37,182 nt of DNA from assembly GCA_003105015.1 (NCBI GenBank), contig PQAF01000021.1:6349-43530 (forward strand). Reading direction: 5' to 3'. The DNA is from Rhodocyclales bacterium (GTDB taxonomy: Bacteria > Pseudomonadota > Gammaproteobacteria > Burkholderiales > Rhodocyclaceae). Below the pieces are notes generated by a model. That model searched no databases, had not been told where the DNA came from, and saw only the letters and a program-made list of their open reading frames with translations. Positions 21,358 through 29,431 of the stretch are shown here, one piece after another. Position 1 is the first letter of the stretch. Each line of letters opens with the position of its first letter. A program made the position numbers and the translations under genes.

Positions 21358-23334
21358 ATGTCGGCCACCAACGAGAAATCCGATACCCAGAAACTGACCT
21401 TCCGTCGCTACAAGGACGGCGACAGCAAGCACGTGCCCTGGAACAAGCAGATCTTCCAGGCCAGCCACACCTACAAGTGCCCGACCTACATCCAGTCGAC
21501 GCCGCCCTGCCAGGGCAGCTGCCCCTCCGGCGAGGACATCCGCGGCTACCTCAACATCGTGCGCGGCGTCGAGAAGCCGCCGGTCGGCGCCGACGGCAAG
21601 CCGGTGATGCCGGTGTATGAATACGCCTGGCGCCGCCTGACCGAGGCCAACCCCTTCCCCTCGGTGATGGGCCGCGTCTGCCCGGCGCCCTGCGAGACCG
21701 GCTGCAACCGCAACGCCCTCGAAGACCACGTCGGCATCAACTCCGTCGAGCACTTCCTCGGCGAGTACGCCATCAAGAACAACCTGAAGTTCGCGGCCCC
21801 CGAAACGAAGACCGGCAAGAAAGTGGCGGTCATCGGCGGCGGCCCGGCCGGCCTCTCCTGCGCCTACCAGCTGGCGCGCATGGGCCATGAAGTCACCATC
21901 TTCGACGAGCACGAGTTCCTCGGCGGCATGATGCGCTACGGCATCCCCGGCTTCCGCACGCCGCGCGAGGTCCTCGACGCCGAGATCCAGCGCATCCTCG
22001 ACCTCGGCGTGAAGACCAGGCTGAAGACCCGCATCGGCACCGACGTCAAGATGGAGGACATCCGCAAGCAGTTCGACGCCGTGTTCCTCGGCCTCGGCGC
22101 CCAGGGCGGGCGTGCCTTGCCCTGCGACGGCAACGACGCCCCCAACGTGGTCACCGCGACCTCCTTCCTGCGCGCCTTCAACGACGGCCGCATGAAGTAC
22201 GTCGGCAAGCGCGTGGTGGTGGTCGGCGGCGGCGACACCTCGATCGACGTCGCCACCGTGGCGCGCCGCCTCGGCGCCATCGACAACCCGAAGCCGACCG
22301 ACCGTCCGGAGGACATCATCGGCGGCCGCGCCGCCCACGACGTCGCCGAGATCTCGGCCCGCCAGGGCGCCGAAGTGACGCTGACCTCGGTGTTCGGCGT
22401 CGACAAGATGCAGGCCAACAAGCACGAGATCGAGCAGGCCAAGGCGGAAGGCATCGACATCCGCGGCGGCTGGGCCCCGGTCGGCGTGGTGCGCGGGGCC
22501 GACGGCCGCGCCACGGCGCTGCGCGTGGCGCAGTGCGAGGCCAAGTTCGTCGGCCCGAAGCTCGAGATCAAGATGATCGAAGGCACCGAGCAGGAGATCC
22601 CGGCCGACCTGATCGTCTCGGCCATCGGCCAGGCGGTGGATTTCACCGGCCTCGAGGAGTTCGACTCCGGCAAGGGCAACGTGGCCGCCGACAAGAACTA
22701 CCAGGTGCAGAACAAGCCCGGCGTGTTCACGGGCGGCGACGTCATCCGTCCGCACCTCCTGACCACCGCCATCGGCCACGGCTGGATCGCCGCCGAGGGC
22801 ATCGACCGCTTCCTGCGCGGCGAGGAACAGGACAAGCGCGCCAAGATCGACGTGCATTACTGGGACATGCAGCGCAAGCTGATCGAAAAGGGCAAGCAGC
22901 CGCAGCCGGCCACCGAGCCGCTGCGCGGCACCGACGCCTCCAACGTCGCCGTGCACAACTACGACAACCGCTCCGACCGCTACGTCATCACGCACAAGGA
23001 GCTGTTCCTCGGCCACTTCGGCTACACGCCGCGCAACATCCGCAACGTCATCACGCTGAACAAGGAGCAGGCCCTCGGCAACTTCCAGGAGCGCCTGGAC
23101 CCGCTCATCGAGGCGCAGGCCATTGCCGAGGCCAAGCGCTGCATGAGCTGCGGCCAGTGCTTCGAGTGCGACAACTGCGTGGTGTACTGCCCGCAGACGG
23201 CGGTGTATCGCGTCAAGAAGACCGAGGCGACCACCGGCCGCTACGTGGCGACCGACTACACGAAGTGCATCGGCTGCCACATCTGCCACGACGTCTGCCC
23301 GACCGGCTACATCCAGATGGGACTGGGCGAATGA
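21358..23334 (+). CDS. dsrL: DsrL, iron-sulfur flavoprotein NAD(P)H:acceptor oxidoreductase
   Basis: DsrL is essential for sulfur oxidation through Dsr. It resembles the small subunit of glutamate synthase and passes electrons from DsrAB to NAD(P)+. The 658-residue protein has an N-terminal Cys cluster (CPTYIQSTPPCQGSCP, from residue 41, and CPAPCETGC), the FAD motif VAVIGGGPAGLSCA (about 156-169), the NAD(P)-binding VVVVGGGDTSIDVATVARRL (286-305) and a C-terminal two-cluster ferredoxin domain (CMSCGQCFECDNC from about 595, CIGCHICHDVCP from about 637). The stop overlaps the dsrJ start by ATGA. Confidence 0.97.
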   Translation: MSATNEKSDTQKLTFRRYKDGDSKHVPWNKQIFQASHTYKCPTYIQSTPPCQGSCPSGEDIRGYLNIVRGVEKPPVGADGKPVMPVYEYAWRRLTEANPFPSVMGRVCPAPCETGCNRNALEDHVGINSVEHFLGEYAIKNNLKFAAPETKTGKKVAVIGGGPAGLSCAYQLARMGHEVTIFDEHEFLGGMMRYGIPGFRTPREVLDAEIQRILDLGVKTRLKTRIGTDVKMEDIRKQFDAVFLGLGAQGGRALPCDGNDAPNVVTATSFLRAFNDGRMKYVGKRVVVVGGGDTSIDVATVARRLGAIDNPKPTDRPEDIIGGRAAHDVAEISARQGAEVTLTSVFGVDKMQANKHEIEQAKAEGIDIRGGWAPVGVVRGADGRATALRVAQCEAKFVGPKLEIKMIEGTEQEIPADLIVSAIGQAVDFTGLEEFDSGKGNVAADKNYQVQNKPGVFTGGDVIRPHLLTTAIGHGWIAAEGIDRFLRGEEQDKRAKIDVHYWDMQRKLIEKGKQPQPATEPLRGTDASNVAVHNYDNRSDRYVITHKELFLGHFGYTPRNIRNVITLNKEQALGNFQERLDPLIEAQAIAEAKRCMSCGQCFECDNCVVYCPQTAVYRVKKTEATTGRYVATDYTKCIGCHICHDVCPTGYIQMGLGE

Positions 23335-23708
23335 AAACCCTGGCGATCGCCGTGCTGTGGGGACTGACTTTTGCCGCGGCGCACGCGGCGGAGCCCGGCC
23401 GCACGCCGCTGCCGGCCATCGCCATCGAGAAGCCCGGCCAGTGCGTCGAGCCGAAGGATGTCATGCGGCGCGACCACATGAAGCTGCTGAAGCACCAGCG
23501 CGACAAGACCATGCACCAGGGCATCCGCACCAAGCCGCACAGCCTGAACGAGTGCATTTCCTGCCACGCCAGCCAGAAGACCGGCAGCGTCACCGGCGAC
23601 GGCGGCTTCTGCCAGAGCTGCCACGACTACGCGGCGGTGAAGCTCGACTGCTGGGACTGCCACCAGCCGAAACCCGGCCAGAAGGCCGCCACGGGAGTCC
23701 GGCCATGA
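23331..23708 (+). CDS. dsrJ: DsrJ, periplasmic triheme cytochrome c
   Basis: A 125-residue exported c-type cytochrome of the DsrMKJOP complex. A short signal peptide (MKTLAIAVLWGLTFAAAHA) is kept as a membrane anchor in the family. Three heme sites are visible: CISCH, CQSCH and CWDCH. A conserved Cys at 38 (GQCVEPKDVMRRDHM) is the unusual axial ligand known from DsrJ. It starts inside the dsrL stop and overlaps the dsrO start (ATGA both times). The word GACTGACTTTT lies within the signal-peptide codons. Confidence 0.96.
   Translation: MKTLAIAVLWGLTFAAAHAAEPGRTPLPAIAIEKPGQCVEPKDVMRRDHMKLLKHQRDKTMHQGIRTKPHSLNECISCHASQKTGSVTGDGGFCQSCHDYAAVKLDCWDCHQPKPGQKAATGVRP
23362..23372 (+). repeat. GACTGACTTTT word in dsrJ
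   Basis: TGGGGACTGACTTTTGCC encodes WGLTFA of the DsrJ signal peptide. It is an in-gene copy of the repeated word. Confidence 0.7.
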
Positions 23709-24445
23709 GCGACAACAACAGCACCAGCCGCCGCGGCTTCCTCGCCACCTCCGCCGCCGCCCTGGCGGGACTGACTTTGGCCCCCGGCATCCGCCTCGTC
23801 GAGATCGCCGCCGCCAAGCCGGACAACGAGCCGGTCACGTCAAAAGTGCGCTGGGGCATGCTGATCGACACCACGCGCTGCCAGAGCGGCTGCACCGAAT
23901 GCGTCTCCGCCTGCGGCAAGGAAAACGGCCTCGGCGAAGTGACGAAGCCGCGCACCGACGCGCAGTGGATCCGCAAGATCGACCTGAAGGACCTGAAGAG
24001 CGGCCACGCCCTCTCGCTGCCGATGATGTGCCAGCACTGCGCCCACCCGCCCTGCGTGGACGTCTGCCCGACCGGCGCCTCGTTCAAGCGCGCCGACGGC
24101 ATCGTGCTGGTCGACCGCCACATCTGCATCGGCTGCCGCTACTGCATGATGGCCTGCCCGTACAAGGCGCGCTCCTTCGTGCATGAGCCGCACACCGACC
24201 AGAACCCCGAAGTGCCGCGCGGCCAGGGCTGCGTCGAGAGCTGCACGCTGTGCGTGCACCGCGTCGACCGCGGCGGCACGCCGGCCTGCGTCGAGGCCTG
24301 CGCCGCAGCCGGCCACAACGCCATGCTGTTCGGCGACCTGAACGACCCCGAGAGCGCGATCGCCAAGCGCGTCCGCGAAGTGAAGACCACCCAGGTGCGC
24401 GCCGACCTCAAGCTCGACCTCGGCGTCCGTTACGAGGGCATTTGA
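23705..24445 (+). CDS. dsrO: DsrO, periplasmic ferredoxin-type subunit
   Basis: A 246-residue iron-sulfur protein exported folded by the Tat route: the twin-arginine signal is SRRGFLATSAAALAGL. Four [4Fe-4S] clusters are expected from its Cys motifs, seen as CQSGCTECVSAC, CQHCAHPPCVDVCP, CIGCRYCMMACP and CTLCVHRVDRGGTPACVEAC. It passes electrons between DsrJ and DsrP. The gene overlaps dsrJ by 4 bp and lies 2 bp before dsrP. A second copy of the repeated word lies in its signal peptide. Confidence 0.96.
   Translation: MSDNNSTSRRGFLATSAAALAGLTLAPGIRLVEIAAAKPDNEPVTSKVRWGMLIDTTRCQSGCTECVSACGKENGLGEVTKPRTDAQWIRKIDLKDLKSGHALSLPMMCQHCAHPPCVDVCPTGASFKRADGIVLVDRHICIGCRYCMMACPYKARSFVHEPHTDQNPEVPRGQGCVESCTLCVHRVDRGGTPACVEACAAAGHNAMLFGDLNDPESAIAKRVREVKTTQVRADLKLDLGVRYEGI
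23769..23778 (+). repeat. GACTGACTTT word in dsrO
   Basis: GCGGGACTGACTTTGGCC encodes AGLTLA of the Tat signal. It is the eighth exact copy and only ~400 bp from the one in dsrJ. Confidence 0.65.
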
Positions 24446-24447
24446 TC

Positions 24448-25641
24448 ATGGCATCCGCAAGCTACGTCGAAACGCAAAGCCGCCCCGCCGCCTTCTGGGG
24501 CCTGCTGGCCGCAGGCGGCCTGTTCCTGCTGGCGGCCTTCGCCGCCTTCCTGCACTTCGAGCATAGCGGCCACGTCGTCACCGGCATGGACAACCAGATC
24601 GTCTGGGGCATCCCGCACGTCTTCGCCGTGTTCCTCATCGTCGCCGCCTCGGGCGTGCTCAACGTCGCCTCGATCGGCTCGGTCTTCGGCAAGCCGATGT
24701 ACAAGGCGCGTGCGCCGCTGTCCGGCCTGCTGGCGCTGGCCATGATGGCCGGCGGCCTCGCCGTGCTGGCGGCCGACCTCGGCCGCCCCGACCGCCTCAT
24801 CGTGGCGATGACGCACTTCAACTTCAAGTCGATCTTCGCCCTCAACATGATGTTCTACTCGGGCTTCTTCGCCATCGTCGCAGCCTACCTGGTGACGATG
24901 ATGGACCGCAGCCTGAACGGCTACTCGAAGATCGTCGGCTTCCTCGCCTTCTTCTGGCGCCTGGCGCTGACCACCGCCACCGGCTCGATCTTCGGCTTCC
25001 TGATCGCCCGCACCGCCTACGGCTCGGCCCTGATGGCGCCGATGTTCATCATCTACTCCTTCGCCTACGGCCTGGCGGCCTTCCTCATCGTGCAGGGCTC
25101 GATGTACGCCTGGAACGGCCTGCAACTCGACGCGCGCATCCTCGCCCGCATGAAGAACCTGCTCGCCGTCTTCGTCGGCGCGGCGCTGTATTTCACCGCC
25201 GTGATGCACCTGACCAGCCTCTATTTCGCCAAGCAGGACGCCTACGAGCGCTTCCTCCTGCTCGACGGCGGCATCTACACCACGGCCTTCTGGCTCGGCC
25301 AGGTCGCGGTCGGCGGCATCCTGCCGCTGGCGCTGATCTTCGCGCCCGGCGCGACGCAAACGCGGGTGATTGCCGCCTCCGTCCTGGTGGTGCTGGGCGG
25401 CCTCGCCCAGATGTTCGTCACCATCGTCGGCGGCCAGGCCTTCCCGCTCGAGATGTTCCCCGGCTACGCCGTCTCCAGCACCTTCCAGGACGGCATCGTG
25501 AACAGCTATTCGCCGGTGCTCGGCGAGTTCGCCCTCGGCTTCGGCGGCATCGCCCTGGCCTTCCTCATCACCGTCGTCGCGGTGCGCGTGCTGCGCTTCC
25601 TGCCGCAGGACGATTTCGCCGCGCTCAAGGCCGAAGACTGA
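24448..25641 (+). CDS. dsrP: DsrP, NrfD-like integral membrane subunit
   Basis: A 397-residue polytopic membrane protein of the NrfD/PsrC family that exchanges electrons with the quinone pool in DsrMKJOP. About ten hydrophobic helices are visible through the sequence (for example FWGLLAAGGLFLLAAFAAFL, VLNVASIGSVF region, LALIFAPG and the last one FLITVVAVRVLRFL). It begins with no signal peptide. The ATG at 24448 follows the dsrO stop by 2 bp. A short gap of 34 bp separates it from dsrN. Confidence 0.95.
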   Translation: MASASYVETQSRPAAFWGLLAAGGLFLLAAFAAFLHFEHSGHVVTGMDNQIVWGIPHVFAVFLIVAASGVLNVASIGSVFGKPMYKARAPLSGLLALAMMAGGLAVLAADLGRPDRLIVAMTHFNFKSIFALNMMFYSGFFAIVAAYLVTMMDRSLNGYSKIVGFLAFFWRLALTTATGSIFGFLIARTAYGSALMAPMFIIYSFAYGLAAFLIVQGSMYAWNGLQLDARILARMKNLLAVFVGAALYFTAVMHLTSLYFAKQDAYERFLLLDGGIYTTAFWLGQVAVGGILPLALIFAPGATQTRVIAASVLVVLGGLAQMFVTIVGGQAFPLEMFPGYAVSSTFQDGIVNSYSPVLGEFALGFGGIALAFLITVVAVRVLRFLPQDDFAALKAED

Positions 25642-25662
25642 TCCGGCCCGGCCGGACCGCGC

Positions 25663-25668
25663 TACACT
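25663..25668 (+). promoter_or_regulatory. Possible -10 box before dsrN
   Basis: GCTACACT lies just 7 bp before the dsrN ATG. TACACT resembles a -10 box, which would give a nearly leaderless transcript. The region at -35 (about 25640-25645) is only a weak match, so dsrN may simply be read from the main operon. Confidence 0.35.
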
Positions 25669-25675
25669 GCAGCGG

Positions 25676-27067
25676 ATGCACCGCTTCCTCATTTCCGCCG
25701 CGCACAAGTCCTCCGGCAAGACGACGCTGAGCCTCGGGCTGGCGGCCGCCCTGCGGCAGCGCGGCCTCTCGGTGCAGACCTTCAAGAAGGGTCCCGACTA
25801 CATCGACCCGATCTGGCTCGGGCTGGCCGGCGGCCGCCCCTGCCGCAACCTGGATTTCTACCTGCAGCCCTACGCCGAGATCCTCGACAGCTTCGCCCGC
25901 CACGCCACGCACACCGACGTCGCCCTCGTCGAGGGCAACAAGGGCCTCTACGACGGGCTCGACCTGGCCGGCAGCAACAGCAACGCCGCCCTGGCCGAAC
26001 TGCTCGACCTGCCGGTGGTGCTGGTGCTCGACGCGCGCGGCATGACGCGCGGCATCGCCCCGCTGATCCTCGGCTACCAGGCCTTCGACCGCAACATCCG
26101 CATCGCCGGCGTCATCCTCAACCGCCTCGGCGGCAAGCGCCACGAGGCCAAGCTGCGCGCCGTCATCGAGCACTACACCGACGTGCCGGTGCTGGGCGCC
26201 GTGCTGGAGAACCCCGAGCTGGCCATCGTCGAGCGCCACCTCGGCCTGATGCCGGCCAACGAGGCCGCCGCCGCCGAGGCACGCATCGCGGCCATCGCCA
26301 AAATCGTTTCGGAACAGGTGGACATCGAGCGCCTGCTGCAGGTCACCGCCACCGACCAGCCGCTGCGGCCCGCCTTGCGGGCGGCCGCAGTAGACACGCA
26401 ACCGACGTTGCGCGTGGGCATCGCCCGCGACCCGGCCTTCGGCTTCTACTACGCCGACGACCTCGACGCCCTCCGGCAGGCCGGCGCCGAGCCGGTGTTC
26501 TTCAGCCCCATCGCCGACCGGCAACTGCCGGAAGTCGACGCCCTCTTCCTCGGCGGCGGCTTCCCCGAGTGCTTCATGCGCGAACTGGAAGCCAACCGCG
26601 GCATGCGCGAATCCGTGCGCAACGCCATCGAGGCCGGCCTGCCGGCCTATGCCGAGTGCGGCGGCCTCATGTACCTCGCCCGCAGCCTGGCCTGGCGCGG
26701 CGAGAAGCGCGAGATGGCCGGCGTGATCGCCGCCGACGTGGTGATGCACGAGAAGCCGGTCGGCCGCGGCTACGTGCGACTGGCGCCCACCGACGCCCAC
26801 CCCTGGCTGCCGGCAGGCAGCCATCCGGACGAGATCCCGGCGCACGAATTCCACTACTCCAGCCTGGAGAACCTCGACCCGGCCACGCGCTTCGCCTACG
26901 AGGTGAAGCGCGGCCACGGCGCCGACGGCGCCCACGACGGCATCGTCCACAAGAACCTGCTGGCCTCCTACACGCACCTCAGGAGCGCCGGCAACTGCAA
27001 CTGGGCCGCCCGCTTCGTCGGCTTCGCCCGGCTGTGCCTGGAAACCGCTTCCCACCCCAACCCCTGA
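25676..27067 (+). CDS. dsrN: DsrN, siroheme amidase (CbiA/CobB family)
   Basis: A 463-residue relative of cobyrinic acid a,c-diamide synthase, which amidates siroheme to the siroamide form used by DsrAB. The N-terminal P-loop is HKSSGKTT (10-17), and the C-terminal glutamine-amidotransferase domain has GGGFPECFM (about 293-301) and the active-site Cys in YAECGGLMYLA (C328). The protein is complete. It lies between dsrP and dsrR, as in other sulfur oxidisers. Confidence 0.95.
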   Translation: MHRFLISAAHKSSGKTTLSLGLAAALRQRGLSVQTFKKGPDYIDPIWLGLAGGRPCRNLDFYLQPYAEILDSFARHATHTDVALVEGNKGLYDGLDLAGSNSNAALAELLDLPVVLVLDARGMTRGIAPLILGYQAFDRNIRIAGVILNRLGGKRHEAKLRAVIEHYTDVPVLGAVLENPELAIVERHLGLMPANEAAAAEARIAAIAKIVSEQVDIERLLQVTATDQPLRPALRAAAVDTQPTLRVGIARDPAFGFYYADDLDALRQAGAEPVFFSPIADRQLPEVDALFLGGGFPECFMRELEANRGMRESVRNAIEAGLPAYAECGGLMYLARSLAWRGEKREMAGVIAADVVMHEKPVGRGYVRLAPTDAHPWLPAGSHPDEIPAHEFHYSSLENLDPATRFAYEVKRGHGADGAHDGIVHKNLLASYTHLRSAGNCNWAARFVGFARLCLETASHPNP

Positions 27068-27084
27068 ATAGGACAAGACCGACC

Positions 27085-27441
27085 ATGTTTACCCTGACCC
27101 CCGCCGCCGCCACCCGCATCCTCGACTCCGCCCAGCAGAGCGACGCCGTCGGCATGGCCCTGCGCGTCGCCGCCAAGATGGAAGAAGACGGCCAGATCGC
27201 CTTCGGCATCGGCTTCGACGACGAGCGCGAGCACGACCTTTCCTACGAATGCGAGGGCCTCACCGTCCTCATCGCCCCGCCCAGCCGCGACCTCCTGGAC
27301 GGTATGCTGCTCGACTTCGTCGAGGTCGAGCCGGGCGAATGGCAGTTCGTCTTCATGCAGACCCAGGCGCCGGGCGGCAGCTGCCCGCCCTCCAGCTGCG
27401 GCGGCTGCGGCAGCCGGGGCGGCTGCGGCTCGGCCAACTAG
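27085..27441 (+). CDS. dsrR: DsrR, A-type iron-sulfur scaffold-like protein
   Basis: A 118-residue protein of the IscA/HesB fold, required for full Dsr levels in other sulfur oxidisers. The core (LTPAAATRILDSA, ALRVAAKMEEDGQIAFGIGFDD, VLIAPPSRDLLDG) is intact, but the central Cys of true IscA is absent, as known for DsrR. The C-terminus has an unusual Cys-rich tail, SCPPSSCGGCGSRGGCG, with five Cys in the last 20 residues. In A-type proteins two C-terminal Cys in a CGC motif bind iron; this tail may bind a metal. The gene starts 17 bp after dsrN. Confidence 0.93.
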   Translation: MFTLTPAAATRILDSAQQSDAVGMALRVAAKMEEDGQIAFGIGFDDEREHDLSYECEGLTVLIAPPSRDLLDGMLLDFVEVEPGEWQFVFMQTQAPGGSCPPSSCGGCGSRGGCGSAN

Positions 27442-27451
27442 GCTTCGCAGG

Positions 27452-27457
27452 TATAAT
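27452..27457 (+). promoter_or_regulatory. cysG: -10 box (TATAAT) upstream of cysG
   Basis: A perfect TATAAT in GGTATAATGG lies 10 bp after the dsrR stop and 61 bp before the cysG ATG. No good -35 is seen at 17 bp. The position suggests that cysG can be transcribed separately from the dsr operon. Confidence 0.6.
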
Positions 27458-27477
27458 GGCGGCCAACTTGCAATGAA

Positions 27478-27503
27478 GGCGGCCGGACACTGACCCGGCC
27501 GCC
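27478..27503 (+). promoter_or_regulatory. Leader hairpin before cysG
   Basis: GGCGGCCGG (27478-27486) pairs perfectly with CCGGCCGCC (27495-27503) around the loop ACACTGAC. It ends 15 bp before the ATG. No Shine-Dalgarno site is seen between it and the ATG, so it could control translation or stability. Confidence 0.55.
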
Positions 27504-27518
27504 GCCACCGCCGAATCC

Positions 27519-28952
27519 ATGGATTTCCTGCCGATCTTCCTGAACCTCAAGGGCGCACGCTGCCTCGTCGTCGGCGGCGGCGCCGTCGCCGCGCGCAAGG
27601 CCGGCCTGCTCGCCGGCTGCGGCGCGAAAGTCGCCGTCGTTTCCCCCGAACTGGGCGAGACCCTCGCCGCCGAGAAGGCCGCCGGCCGCATCGAGCACAT
27701 CGCGGCGCGCTTCGACGACGCCCACCTCGCCGGTGCGACCGTCGTCATCGCCGCCACCGACGACCATGCCGTGAACGCCGCCGTCTCGCGCGCCGCCAAG
27801 GCCCGCGACCTGCCGGTGAACGTGGTCGACTCGCCCGAGCTGTGCAGCTTCATCTTCCCGTCCATCGTCGACCGCTCGCCGATGATCGTGGCGGTATCGA
27901 CCGGCGGCGCCTCGCCGGTGCTGGCGCGCCTGATGCGGGCGAAGCTGGAGACCCTGCTGCCGGCCACCTACGGCCGCCTGGCGCAGCTGGCCAACGGCCT
28001 GCGCGACCGCGTCAAGCAGCATTTCGCCAACCCGGCGCAGCGGCGCATCTTCTGGGAAAAAATGCTCGGCGGCAGCTTCGCCGACCTGGTGCTGGCCGGC
28101 AAGGGCACGGAAGCGGAAAAATATTTCGACGAACAGCTCGCCGCGACGCAGGACGAACCGCTGCGCGGCGAGGTCTACCTCGTCGGCGCCGGCCCCGGCA
28201 ACCCGGACCTCCTCACCTTCCGCGCGCTGAAGCTGATGCAGCAGGCCGACGTGGTGGTGCACGACAACCTCGTATCGCCCGCCATCGTCGAGCTGTGCCG
28301 GCGCGACGCCAGCCGCATCTACGTCGGCAAGCAGCGCAACGACCACACCCTGCGCCAGGAAGAGATCAACGCCCTGCTGGTGAAGCTGGCCAAGGAAGGC
28401 AAGCGCGTGCTGCGCCTGAAGGGCGGCGACCCCTTCATCTTCGGCCGCGGCGGCGAGGAGATCGAGACGCTCACCGCCAACGGCATCTCCTTCGAGGTGG
28501 TGCCCGGCATCACCGCGGCGGCGGGCGTCGCCTCGTACTCGGGCATTCCGCTGACCCACCGCGACTACGCCCACGCCTGCGTCTTCGTCACCGGCCACCT
28601 CAAGGACGGCACGATGGACCTCGACTGGACCGGCCTGGCGCGGCCGCAGCAGACCGTCGTCTTCTACATGGGCCTGCACGGCCTGCCGGTGCTGTGCAAG
28701 GAACTGGTGGCCCACGGCCTGCCCGACACCACCCCGGCCGCCATCGTCCAGCAGGGCACCACCAGCCGCCAGCGCGTCCTCATCGGCACCCTGGCCAGCC
28801 TGCCGCAGCAGGCGCAGGACGCCCAGCTCAAGCCGCCGACCCTCATCATCGTCGGCGACGTGGTCCGGCTGCACGACAAGCTGAAGTGGTTCGACCCCGC
28901 CGGCGCACCCGACGTCGGCAGCTGGAAGAAGGACGACAAGGCCTCCGCCTAG
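27519..28952 (+). CDS. cysG: Siroheme synthase, fused dehydrogenase/chelatase and uroporphyrinogen methyltransferase
   Basis: The full three-activity enzyme, which makes siroheme for DsrAB. The 477-residue protein has the N-terminal NAD-dependent precorrin-2 dehydrogenase/ferrochelatase ([20 protein letters not shown] near 16-35, with the [14 protein letters not shown] region) and a C-terminal SUMT domain from about residue 216 ([14 protein letters not shown], then [20 protein letters not shown] and [12 protein letters not shown]). Its place after dsrR ties cofactor supply to the Dsr system. It has its own TATAAT and a leader hairpin. Confidence 0.97.
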   Translation: MDFLPIFLNLKGARCLVVGGGAVAARKAGLLAGCGAKVAVVSPELGETLAAEKAAGRIEHIAARFDDAHLAGATVVIAATDDHAVNAAVSRAAKARDLPVNVVDSPELCSFIFPSIVDRSPMIVAVSTGGASPVLARLMRAKLETLLPATYGRLAQLANGLRDRVKQHFANPAQRRIFWEKMLGGSFADLVLAGKGTEAEKYFDEQLAATQDEPLRGEVYLVGAGPGNPDLLTFRALKLMQQADVVVHDNLVSPAIVELCRRDASRIYVGKQRNDHTLRQEEINALLVKLAKEGKRVLRLKGGDPFIFGRGGEEIETLTANGISFEVVPGITAAAGVASYSGIPLTHRDYAHACVFVTGHLKDGTMDLDWTGLARPQQTVVFYMGLHGLPVLCKELVAHGLPDTTPAAIVQQGTTSRQRVLIGTLASLPQQAQDAQLKPPTLIIVGDVVRLHDKLKWFDPAGAPDVGSWKKDDKASA

Positions 28953-28962
28953 GCGGAGGCCT
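28939..28962. terminator. Perfect palindrome over the cysG stop, possible terminator
   Basis: AGGCCTCCGCC (28939-28949) is the exact inverse of GGCGGAGGCCT (28952-28962), with TA between, so a 24-bp palindrome covers the TAG stop. No T tract follows, so it is only a weak terminator candidate; it may instead be a processing or protein-binding site. Confidence 0.4.
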
Positions 28963-28985
28963 GCCGCGACCGCCCGGCGTTTCGC

Positions 28986-29123
28986 CTACTCTCCCCCGCC
29001 GCCCGGATGAACCGGTCCGCCCGTGCAGGCGGACAGCAGGACGGCCACCGTCAGCAACAGCAGGGGCATGCCAAGGGAACGAAAAGTTTCGGAATAAAGC
29101 GCTTCGGCAAGTTTCTTCTTCAT
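28986..29123 (-). CDS. Small lipoprotein (45 aa)
   Basis: A 45-residue open frame that is easy to overlook. It starts MKKKLAEALYSETFRSLGMP, runs into a hydrophobic stretch (LLLLTVAVLLSAC) ending in a lipobox, and finishes TGGPVHPGGGGE after Cys33. GGAGGA lies 3 bp upstream of the ATG. The form is that of a short signal-anchored lipoprotein of the inner or outer membrane. Function is unknown. It lies between cysG and the minus-strand terminator, on the opposite strand to dsr. Confidence 0.7.
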   Translation of the reverse strand: MKKKLAEALYSETFRSLGMPLLLLTVAVLLSACTGGPVHPGGGGE

Positions 29124-29179
29124 GGCTTCCTCCTTGTCGTGGGTGCAGCGCTTTCAGTATAGACCCCGCCGACAAAACA

Positions 29180-29211
29180 AAAGGCGCGGGAGCCTTCGCC
29201 CTCGCGCCTTT
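29180..29211 (-). terminator. Terminator of the RTX-HlyD unit
   Basis: AAAGGCGCG and CGCGCCTTT form a stem; read leftward, it is followed by TTTTGTTTTG, a T-rich run. It lies about 220 bp past the HlyD stop, so it should end the leftward transcript before the small lipoprotein. Confidence 0.6.
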
Positions 29212-29431
29212 CGCACTACCCTCAAACCCAACCCCGGACCTCCCCGCCGCCGCCTGCCCGGCCGCCATGCTTACAGGCGCTGCGCGGATCGGGGATTCCG
29301 GTAACTTCCTGCCCCCGCTCCCTGAGCCGGGAGGGGCATCAAAAACACACTTGCTGGATTGAATGCTAGGCGCCCCGGCGGAAAAAGTCCGTGAATTCCG
29401 TCACGCCACGCCGCAAATTACTAAAGCGCCT
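29212..29431. other. Intergenic stretch without a gene
   Basis: Between the terminator and the HlyD stop the bases show no convincing gene, RNA or repeat. The sequence is mildly C-rich. Confidence 0.6.
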
